DNA of 6,854 bases, from NCBI GenBank assembly GCA_025451715.1, contig JANWJY010000017.1:1-6854 (forward strand). The letters are read 5' to 3'. Shown in pieces: positions 1 to 5,060 of the stretch. The notes under the pieces are model-generated. The model saw nothing but the letters and a program-made list of their open reading frames with translations, ran no database searches and was not told the origin of the DNA. Origin of the DNA: Fimbriimonadaceae bacterium (GTDB lineage Bacteria; Armatimonadota; Fimbriimonadia; Fimbriimonadales; Fimbriimonadaceae). The translations under genes and the position numbers were made by a program. Every line of letters begins with the position of its first letter. Positions within the stretch are counted from its first letter, which is position 1.

Positions 1-1698
1 CATCTTGGCCGCGCTCTTGATGTTCGCCTTGCTGCCGAACGCCATCTTCGTCAGCACGTCGCGCGAACGCTGTCCTAGCGTCCCGAACGGGATGCGACCA
101 CCGGCCCGCAGTGAAGCCTTCTGCTGGGGCATCAGCGTGCCGTAGAAGCGCAGCATCGGCCAGTCCATCGTGTCGCCCATGATCCCTTGGATCGTGTTGG
201 GCGCGAACGCGAGCAAGTAAAGCATCGAAGTGCCGTTCTCCATCGGCGGCGGAGAGTTCAGCGCAAAGAGCGACAGCGCATCGAGCGACGTCGAACCGTC
301 TTGCAGGATCGTCTCAATGAACTGCTTGAGCACGCCGCGGTCCTGGCGCGTTTCGCGCGACTTGAACGGGTCGCTCGGCATGAGCGTCATCCACCCGTCG
401 CTCTGGTCGATCACCGACCCGCCCTCGCCCGATAAAGCCGCGTACGCCTGCCCCACCGTGATTCCTTCCTCGGTCGGTCCGCCGGAGAACGAGTCGAACA
501 TGTCCGAGTCCGCAAGGTTCGCGACGAGGTTGAGCTTCTTGGCCTTCGCGACGCCGAGCAGGATGTCCGAGTGGTGGAAACCGAGCGGGTCGTTCGCGAC
601 CGGATCGCGCAACACCGCGATGAGGGCCTCGGGGAGGTTGAACGACATCTCCTCCATGCCTTGGAGCTTGCTGAGCAGCTTGGTCTTCTCGCTGTACGCG
701 ATGATGACGCGGTCTTCCGGCAGGATCGCCTTCTGGCCCTCGACCTTCTCCTCCTTCTTCTCGACCACTTCACCGTCGGGGCCGATCTCAATCGAGTCGC
801 GCATCCGATCAAACCGGCTGTTGATCTGCAAGATCGCTGTCGCGACGACAGTGCCCTTCTGGTCGTAGACCTTGAGCTCGACCTGAGGCGAGCCGCTGTC
901 GAAGCCGAACAGTTCGCCGCTCGATTCAAGGACCAGCAGCGCCTTCGCCGGCGCGCCCTCGAAGAGCTTCGGGGTCTCGTCGCGGCCGAACATCGCGAGA
1001 TACTTTGCCATCTCGGCGTCTGCCCCCATCTCCTTTTGGTCAGCCTCCTGTTCCTTGATCCGGTCCGCAGCCCACTTGTTGTGGTCCGCCACCAGCGTGT
1101 TGAGGATGCGCGTCGCCTGCGGGCTCGTCATCGACCGCTGCATCCGGTTGGGCAGCGTAGAGAAAACCACGCGCCCGCTATCCGAGATGCGTGCGGCCTC
1201 GCGCGGGTCGATGAGCAGAGTGAGTTGGGCGAGCGCCCTCGCGGTCGGCGACTCGAACACTTCGAACTCCTCCTCGGTCTCCGGGTCGGTCGGGGGCTTT
1301 TGTTCGAGCCGCTTCTTAAAACCTGCCTGAGCGACCTTGAACTCCTCGATGAGCTTCGCGTCCCGCGCCTCCTTCTCTTGCCTCCGGACCAGGTCGTCGG
1401 CGAGGAGCGTGCGCTTCTCTCCGACGGTCTCCCACCTGCACGACGTGACCTTTGCGATCTGCTTGAGCACGGTCTCGGCGTCCGCGTCCTTCACGGAGAG
1501 GATGAGGTAATGCAGCTTTGCGTCGTCCGTGGTGGAGAGCTGAAGCCCCGTCTGCGCCGCGATCTCCTGGACCACCTGGTCCGCCCGCTTCGCGGGCGTC
1601 GTGTACGTGACCGACCCCTCTCGCTGCGTCGGCATGTTGCCCGAGGCGACGAGGGCGAGCGCGGCCAGCGGGAGGAGGAGGCGAGTGCGCGGTGACAT
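1..1698 (-). CDS. Exported protein with STN-like N-terminal domain, function unknown (3' end outside window)
   Basis: The reading frame is open from the ATG at 1698 down to the left edge (566 codons, no stop), so the C-terminus is missing. Residues 1-20 look like a Sec signal peptide: basic MSPRTR, then a Leu/Ala-rich core ending near VASG; no lipobox cysteine is visible. Residues ~28-100 resemble the STN (secretin/TonB short N-terminal) fold, with a TYTTPAKRADQVVQEIAAQT helix and then LHYLILSVKDADAETVLKQI, the 'strand plus amphipathic helix' pattern of secretin N-domains. The rest is charged, with an acidic stretch near PPTDPETEEEFEVFE and a Lys/Glu run (VEKKEEKVEG), and I recognise no further domain. 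No secretin barrel is seen in the visible part. It lies 82 nt downstream of purB and probably has its own promoter. Export is a fair inference; the molecular role is unknown. Confidence 0.8.
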   Translation of the reverse strand, partial: MSPRTRLLLPLAALALVASGNMPTQREGSVTYTTPAKRADQVVQEIAAQTGLQLSTTDDAKLHYLILSVKDADAETVLKQIAKVTSCRWETVGEKRTLLADDLVRRQEKEARDAKLIEEFKVAQAGFKKRLEQKPPTDPETEEEFEVFESPTARALAQLTLLIDPREAARISDSGRVVFSTLPNRMQRSMTSPQATRILNTLVADHNKWAADRIKEQEADQKEMGADAEMAKYLAMFGRDETPKLFEGAPAKALLVLESSGELFGFDSGSPQVELKVYDQKGTVVATAILQINSRFDRMRDSIEIGPDGEVVEKKEEKVEGQKAILPEDRVIIAYSEKTKLLSKLQGMEEMSFNLPEALIAVLRDPVANDPLGFHHSDILLGVAKAKKLNLVANLADSDMFDSFSGGPTEEGITVGQAYAALSGEGGSVIDQSDGWMTLMPSDPFKSRETRQDRGVLKQFIETILQDGSTSLDALSLFALNSPPPMENGTSMLYLLAFAPNTIQGIMGDTMDWPMLRFYGTLMPQQKASLRAGGRIPFGTLGQRSRDVLTKMAFGSKANIKSAAKM

Positions 1699-1705
1699 CA
1701 CCCCT

Positions 1706-1719
1706 ATTGTACGGCCCGG
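1706..1719 (-). promoter_or_regulatory. Probable leaderless promoter (-10 TACAAT) of the STN-like gene
   Basis: On the minus strand TACAAT (1706-1711) lies 7 nt before the ATG at 1698, the distance expected if transcription starts at or next to the A of ATG. The decamer CCGGGCCGTA (1710-1719) overlaps its first two bases. No good -35 is seen. An inverted repeat CCCGG-TGG-CCGGG (1715-1727) sits directly upstream. A purine run (AGGGG) is only 2 nt from the ATG, too close for a normal Shine-Dalgarno. The promoter role is inferred from sequence. Confidence 0.5.
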
Positions 1720-1760
1720 TGGCCGGGTGCGTTGGGGTCACCGCCGATCGACACGCCTGG

Positions 1761-1774
1761 CTGAACCCTGAACC
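1761..1774. repeat. Tandem heptamer, two copies of CTGAACC
   Basis: CTGAACC is repeated exactly twice (1761-1767, 1768-1774), just past the purB stop codon, in the 82-nt gap between purB and the next minus-strand gene. It may be a short simple-sequence repeat or a binding site; two copies are too few to decide. No terminator with a U-tract was found in this gap, so purB transcription may continue into the next gene. Confidence 0.5.
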
Positions 1775-1780
1775 GTGCTC

Positions 1781-3043
1781 CTACGCGTTGCGCAGGTGGT
1801 GGTCCAGGCTGAAGATCTCCGCCAATTGGTCCTTGCTGAGGTTCGCCTTCACGTCCGGGTCGTTCTCGACGCTGGTCTTGAAGTCTTCGCCGTCCCAAGC
1901 CTTCGCAGCGTTGCGCTGTGCGACCTTGTAAGCGTCCTGCCTCCCAAGCCCGGCCTTGATGAGCGCGGTCATCAGGTGCTCGCTGAAAACGAGGTCGCCC
2001 ATGAGCCGCAAGTTCTTCGCCATGTTCTCCGGCATCACCACGAGCCCCTTCAGGATGCTCGTCATGCGGGTCAGCATGAAGTCTGCGAGCTGGCTGGAGT
2101 CTGGGAGGACGACCCGTTCTAGGCTGCTGTTTGTCAGGTCGCGCTCGTGCCACGTCGCGACGCTTTCTAGCATCGCGTGCGCGTTCCCCCGCAAGAGCCG
2201 CGCGAGCCCGACCACGGTCTCGCTGTTCCAGGGGTTGCGCTTGTGCGGCATAGCGCGGCTGCCTGTCTGGCCCTTTTCGAACGCCTCCTGCACCTCCAAG
2301 ATCTCGGTCCTCTGGAGGTTTCGCAGCTCTGACGCGGTCCGCTCGAGACCCGCACCGAGCAGCGCGAGTGTGTTCAAGTATTGCGCGTGCCGGTCGCGGT
2401 TGATGATCTGCGTGCTGACCGGCTCGGGCTTGAGGCCGAGGCTCTTGCATATCTGTTCTTCCAGTCTTTGCGATACGTGCGCGTGGATGCCGACCGCGCC
2501 GCTGACCTTTCCGAACGCGACCTGTTCCCTCGCGTCCTTCAGTCGCTGGATGTTTCGTTCGAGCTCTTCCCTCCAGCTCGCGCACTTGGACCCGAACGTG
2601 ATTGGCTCTGCGTGGATGCCGTGGGTCCGGCCGATCATAGGCGTTTTTTTGTGCTCGTTCTCAAGCCTTGCGATCTCGGCGTGGAGCCTGTTCGCTCTCT
2701 CAATCAGCACGTCGCACGAGTCGCGCAGCATCATGCCGAGCGCTGTGTCGATCACGTCGTAGCTCGTGACGCCGAAGTGGACCCATCGCCCGGCGGGGCC
2801 GACGCTCTCCTCCAGGTTGCGCACGAACGCTGCGAGGTCGTGCCGGGTCTCCTTCTCGATTTCGTCACAACGCTCGAGCGTGAACGCCGCCTTGGCCTGG
2901 ATCTCCTTGAGGTCCTTGGCCGGGATCGTGCCGTCTGCGGAGTGTGCCGCACAGATCGCCAGTTCGACCTGCATCCAGCGCTCATATTTGGCCTGCCGGC
3001 TCCAGATGGCGGTCATCGCCGGGGTGCAGTATCGGTCGATCAT
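1781..3043 (-). CDS. purB: Adenylosuccinate lyase
   Basis: Cytoplasmic enzyme of the fumarase/aspartase superfamily. It removes fumarate from SAICAR in de novo purine synthesis and from adenylosuccinate in AMP synthesis. The 420-residue protein is near the length of the Bacillus-type enzyme. Active-site histidines fall at H68 (ETRHDL), H89 (WVHFGVTSYD) and H141 (RTHGIHAEP), the same numbers used for B. subtilis PurB. The signature loop GSRAMPHKRNPWNSE (261-275) has K268 and E275. The first loop serine (S262) is kept, but the second residue of the usual GSS is Arg263. I chose ATG 3043 (MIDRYCTPAM) because family members begin MI(E/D)RYT.PEM; a GTG two codons upstream (3049) is also in frame. 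No clear Shine-Dalgarno is seen for either start. It is divergent from the DUF4870 gene and is followed by the STN-like gene. Confidence 0.96.
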   Translation of the reverse strand: MIDRYCTPAMTAIWSRQAKYERWMQVELAICAAHSADGTIPAKDLKEIQAKAAFTLERCDEIEKETRHDLAAFVRNLEESVGPAGRWVHFGVTSYDVIDTALGMMLRDSCDVLIERANRLHAEIARLENEHKKTPMIGRTHGIHAEPITFGSKCASWREELERNIQRLKDAREQVAFGKVSGAVGIHAHVSQRLEEQICKSLGLKPEPVSTQIINRDRHAQYLNTLALLGAGLERTASELRNLQRTEILEVQEAFEKGQTGSRAMPHKRNPWNSETVVGLARLLRGNAHAMLESVATWHERDLTNSSLERVVLPDSSQLADFMLTRMTSILKGLVVMPENMAKNLRLMGDLVFSEHLMTALIKAGLGRQDAYKVAQRNAAKAWDGEDFKTSVENDPDVKANLSKDQLAEIFSLDHHLRNA

Positions 3044-3107
3044 CGGCACAAACAGCGTACCTGGGGCCGTGCAACTGGCCGGGCCGCAAGGGTGTAATCA
3101 AGGTTCG
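3044..3107. promoter_or_regulatory. Divergent intergenic region between purB and the DUF4870 gene
   Basis: This 64-nt gap must hold the start signals of both genes. On the plus strand TGTAAT (3093-3098) is a plausible -10, 9 nt before the ATG at 3108, with a weak AAGG (3100-3103) that could act as ribosome-binding site. CCGGGCCG occurs at 3079-3086; the same octamer lies beside the other two proposed start sites. On the minus strand TACGCT (3053-3058) is a weak -10 candidate for purB. No convincing -35 is visible in either direction. Confidence 0.35.
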
Positions 3108-3545
3108 ATGGCGACCACGACCCTGGCCAAGCCTGAACAGAACGAAAGGACGACCGCCGCCCTGGTGCATGTCGGAGCGATCTTCGTGCCGATCTGGATC
3201 CCGTTGATCGCCTATCTCGTGACGCGCAAGGACCGCGAGTTCGTCGCGGCGCACGCGCGCCAGTCGCTCGTCGAGACACTGGTCTTGAACGTGCTGATCG
3301 GGATCGCGATGCTGGGTTCCCTGTGCTACACAGTCGTGGGCCTTTACACGCTCTGGCAGGGCGGAGTCGAGAACATCGACTGGTCGGAGGTGGTCTGGCA
3401 GTCCCTGCTCCGGCTCGGTGTCTGGTGGCTCGTGATGGGCGTGTTGTGGCTGATCAACACCATCGTCTCGGTCCGTCAGGCGCTCCAAGCCCACCGTGGC
3501 GAGTGGCCCCGCTCGGCCCGCCGCCGCGCCGCCCGCGCTGGTTAG
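3108..3545 (+). CDS. DUF4870-type small integral membrane protein
   Basis: A 145-residue protein with three predicted membrane segments: ~18-40 (ALVHVGAIFVPIWIPLIAYL), ~57-83 (VLNVLIGIAMLGSLCYTVVG) and ~104-124 (LGVWWLVMGVLWLINTIVSV). The order His-rich helix start, Pro-containing first helix, short charged turn (TRKDREF) and AHARQSLVE is the pattern of the DUF4870/Tic20-like family, whose function is not established. The tail is strongly basic (SARRRAARAG) and probably cytoplasmic. The ATG at 3108 gives a short Thr/Glu-rich N-terminus before the first helix, as is usual for the family; the frame is open further upstream, but that would run antisense through purB. It is the only clear protein gene on the plus strand. 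Confidence 0.85.
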   Translation: MATTTLAKPEQNERTTAALVHVGAIFVPIWIPLIAYLVTRKDREFVAAHARQSLVETLVLNVLIGIAMLGSLCYTVVGLYTLWQGGVENIDWSEVVWQSLLRLGVWWLVMGVLWLINTIVSVRQALQAHRGEWPRSARRRAARAG

Positions 3546-3707
3546 AGGGAGCCCCGCTTACTGACTCGCTTAGTAGCAGACCAGGCTGTGCGATATCGGG
3601 AGGGCGAGCGTCCCCGCGAGCCGTACCATCACAACGACACGCCACTCCACCAAGAAAGGTCCTATCAACAATTTGAACCTGCCACCAGGTCTAAACCGCC
3701 CAAAACA
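3546..3707. other. Intergenic stretch without a recognisable protein gene
   Basis: It lies between the DUF4870 stop codon and the orphan promoter. It contains a possible dispersed-repeat fragment (3594-3630) and a small hairpin ACCTG-CCAC-CAGGT (3677-3690) not followed by a T-run. Open frames crossing it use atypical codons and match nothing I know. No intrinsic terminator for the DUF4870 gene is visible. Confidence 0.6.
3594..3630. repeat. Candidate dispersed repeat fragment (single copy in window)
   Basis: The segment starting at TATCGGGAGGGCGAGCG contains GCGAGC twice (3604-3609, 3616-3621), separated by a C-rich core. From memory, similar GGGCGAGC...CGCGAGCC strings recur between genes in some GC-rich planctomycete/armatimonad-type genomes. 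That is recollection only; no second copy occurs here, so the repeat status is not shown by this window. Confidence 0.25.
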
Positions 3708-3736
3708 TTGACAAAACGGCCAGACGCAGGTATAGT
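3708..3736 (+). promoter_or_regulatory. Near-consensus sigma70 promoter, orphan
   Basis: TTGACA (3708-3713, perfect -35) is followed after exactly 17 nt by TATAGT (3731-3736, five of six -10 bases). The -35 is flanked by A-rich sequence, unlike the GC-rich surroundings. The predicted transcription start is near 3743. It faces away from the DUF4870 gene and towards the 3' end of the minus-strand gene at 3868-5019, so it serves no recognisable protein gene. It is by far the best -35/-10 pair in the window. Confidence 0.75.
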
Positions 3737-3742
3737 GGAACC

Positions 3743-3887
3743 ATCAACTGGGAGAGCGCAATGGCCACCCCGTCAAGAACAGTCGCCCGAAGGCGACCGG
3801 GAGAGCCCGAGCTTAGCCCCGCAATATGTGGGGGACAGCACGAAAAAAACGTCGAAAAAACGTACCCCTACCGAGAGGGGGCTGTCC
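3743..3887 (+). ncRNA. Candidate structured small RNA downstream of the orphan promoter (boundaries approximate)
   Basis: Successive hairpins follow the promoter: GTCGCC-CGAA-GGCGAC (3782-3797), CGGG-AGAG-CCCG (3798-3809), a 7-bp stem with loop ATA (3817-3833), and CCCCT/AGGGG (3865-3880). An outer pairing GGACAGC/GCTGTCC (3833-3839 with 3881-3887) shares G3833 with the third stem. I recognise no Rfam family; it does not match the conserved cores I know of SRP RNA, RNase P RNA, tmRNA or common riboswitches. The 3' end is a guess, as no plus-strand T-run terminator is seen. A 65-codon frame (ATG 3761) has GGGAG 6 nt upstream, so a small protein is the alternative. It uses AGA, AGG, CGA and ATA codons and runs 91 nt antisense into the next gene, which argues against it. 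Confidence 0.35.
3843..3880 (-). terminator. Intrinsic terminator of the gene at 3868-5019
   Basis: Read on the minus strand, CCCCT-CTCGGT-AGGGG (3880-3865) forms a 5-bp GC-rich stem, followed after TACG by six T and, after CGACG, by seven T (3860-3843). The stop codon TAG of the gene (3870-3868) begins in the loop and runs into the 3' arm. The T-tract unit is duplicated. It would end transcription of the recR-purD-unknown unit. Confidence 0.7.
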
Positions 3888-5019
3888 AGTCGAGCCCGAT
3901 CTTGCCTGTGTCCTCAGTGCCTTCGCTAAAGACCGTGAACGACCCGGGGACGCGTTGATAAGTGAACTCGCCACCGGTCAGCGCGTCGTGGGCGATTGTA
4001 GGGTCGCGGAGCTGACCGAGCGCGCCAGGGAAGTAGCCGTTGGTCCACCGGTATTCGACCACCGCGCCCACGACTCGAAGCAGACGCAAGTGCGTGCGGC
4101 GCACGAGCTCTTGTGCAATAGCCCGCGACGTATTTGGAACGACCGTGTCGAAGATGCGCAGCGCGATCTGGTTCTGCGGGCTCGTCCTGTCCCTGATCTT
4201 TGTCGAGGCGCTCACCCACTGGCCCTCCGGCAGGTCAGTGATCTTCAGAAGTTCTGTGTAGTACTGCGGGAGTGCAAACCCGAGCTCCTTGCGGACCGAC
4301 TCCATCTGCTCCGCTGAAAGCGATTTGAGGTCGACTCCGATCGACTCGTCGGTGCTGATGTCGGCGATCATCTGCGGATCTTTGAGCCGGCTCATCACTT
4401 CCGGCACGATCGACTTAAGCTCGCTCTCGATCGAGACGGCCCAGGGATTGGTCTCCGACGAGAGCGATTCAGCGGTGCGCTGGATGTTCCACGCGGTCGG
4501 CAAGGACGCCATCGGTAGGTGCTCGGAGAGAGTGCGCATGGCCGCGACCGACATGACTCGACCGATCAGATCGAAGATCATGGGCCCGCAGAACGATATC
4601 CGGTCAGAGAACACGATGACGTCGAGCAGGGTTTCAAACCCTTGGTTGACCCTGCCATCGGCAAAGTCGATCTTCGCCTTGATTGAGAGCGCCGTGCCCA
4701 GCGTACGCAAGTGTGCGACCTCGGGCAGCACGGTCGAGAGGTTGAGCTCGTTCGGATAATAGAGGGGCTTCACGTTGCCCTGCTTGACGAGCGTCTGGAT
4801 CTTCCCACACTGGTTAGCGACCGCGCGCTGGCGGTCGATGAGGGTTCCCTTCGCGTCCGGCGACGTGACCGCATCGCAGATCTCTCGTAGCCGCACACTG
4901 AGCGCGATGTCGGCGGCCTGCACGTACTCCTCATAGCCGTTGTTGAACGTCGGCTTCTTGATGACCTGCTGGAACAGGCTCTGCTGGGAGACGGTCGCAG
5001 CGATGAGGCACGCGATCAT
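3868..5019 (-). CDS. Uncharacterised exported-type protein, planctomycete-like helical family
   Basis: 383 residues. The N-terminus MIACLIAATVSQQ is short and hydrophobic, possibly a minimal signal peptide or anchor; export is uncertain. The middle is helical: HLRTLGTALSIKAKIDFADG then GFETLLDVIVFSDRI resembles the 'small-residue helix, RA.L.L..G....A..DL' repeat of hypothetical proteins common in planctomycetes and verrucomicrobia. The C-terminal part (~315-377) fits the ending of that family: VVEYRWTNGYFPGALGQL (320-337), DALTGGEFTYQRV (345-357), then FTVFSEG, equivalent to the usual 'YR..HGRYP..L...DP.TG..L.YR...GF.LYS.G'. That ending resembles the C-terminal region of type II pseudopilins. 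Function is unknown. It starts 41 nt after purD with its own -10-like element and ends in an intrinsic terminator. The family assignment is from pattern memory. Confidence 0.82.
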   Translation of the reverse strand: MIACLIAATVSQQSLFQQVIKKPTFNNGYEEYVQAADIALSVRLREICDAVTSPDAKGTLIDRQRAVANQCGKIQTLVKQGNVKPLYYPNELNLSTVLPEVAHLRTLGTALSIKAKIDFADGRVNQGFETLLDVIVFSDRISFCGPMIFDLIGRVMSVAAMRTLSEHLPMASLPTAWNIQRTAESLSSETNPWAVSIESELKSIVPEVMSRLKDPQMIADISTDESIGVDLKSLSAEQMESVRKELGFALPQYYTELLKITDLPEGQWVSASTKIRDRTSPQNQIALRIFDTVVPNTSRAIAQELVRRTHLRLLRVVGAVVEYRWTNGYFPGALGQLRDPTIAHDALTGGEFTYQRVPGSFTVFSEGTEDTGKIGLDWTAPSR

Positions 5020-5025
5020 GGGGAG

Positions 5026-5056
5026 AGTATACGGCCCGGAAGTTCGGGAGTTCGGA
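5026..5056 (-). promoter_or_regulatory. Probable leaderless promoter (-10 TATACT) with upstream tandem octamer
   Basis: On the minus strand TATACT (5026-5031) is 6 nt before the ATG at 5019, and the intervening CTCCCC offers no Shine-Dalgarno, so a leaderless transcript is likely. CCGGGCCGTA (5030-5039) overlaps the hexamer exactly as at the 1698 start. The place expected for a -35 holds no match, but contains AGTTCGGG/AGTTCGGA in tandem on the plus strand (5041-5048, 5049-5056), a possible regulator site. Confidence 0.5.
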
Positions 5057-5060
5057 GAGT

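Noticed and set aside
571..1695. Long plus-strand open frame of 374 codons
   Set aside because: It lies wholly opposite the STN-like gene. Its translation is Arg/Leu-rich low-complexity sequence typical of the antisense strand of a GC-rich gene, with no recognisable domain, whereas the minus strand encodes a signal peptide and a domain.
1704..2585. Minus-strand open frame of 293 codons overlapping purB in another frame
   Set aside because: The product is Arg/Gly/Ala-rich without domains, while the purB frame carries all active-site motifs. It is a shadow of purB.
3044..3049. GTG at 3049 as the purB start
   Set aside because: It would add Met-Pro before MIDRYCTP. Family members start directly with MI(D/E)RY, so ATG 3043 is preferred; the difference is two residues.
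3743..3850. Known riboswitch or housekeeping RNA (glycine, THF, SRP, RNase P, tmRNA)
   Set aside because: GGGAGAG-type strings recall glycine and THF aptamers, but the other conserved elements of these RNAs are absent and there is no gene downstream to regulate.
3588..3929. Plus-strand frame of 113 codons across the intergenic region
   Set aside because: It begins upstream of the strong promoter, crosses the repeat-like segment and the hairpins, has no ribosome-binding site and no family resemblance.
3761..3958. Plus-strand 65-codon frame with a reasonable GGGAG ribosome-binding site behind the strong promoter
   Set aside because: Not firmly excluded. It has atypical codons (AGA, AGG, CGA, ATA), a third-position GC that looks lower than in the neighbouring genes, no recognisable motif, and 91 nt of antisense overlap with the gene at 3868-5019. 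I preferred a small RNA and mention the peptide as the alternative.
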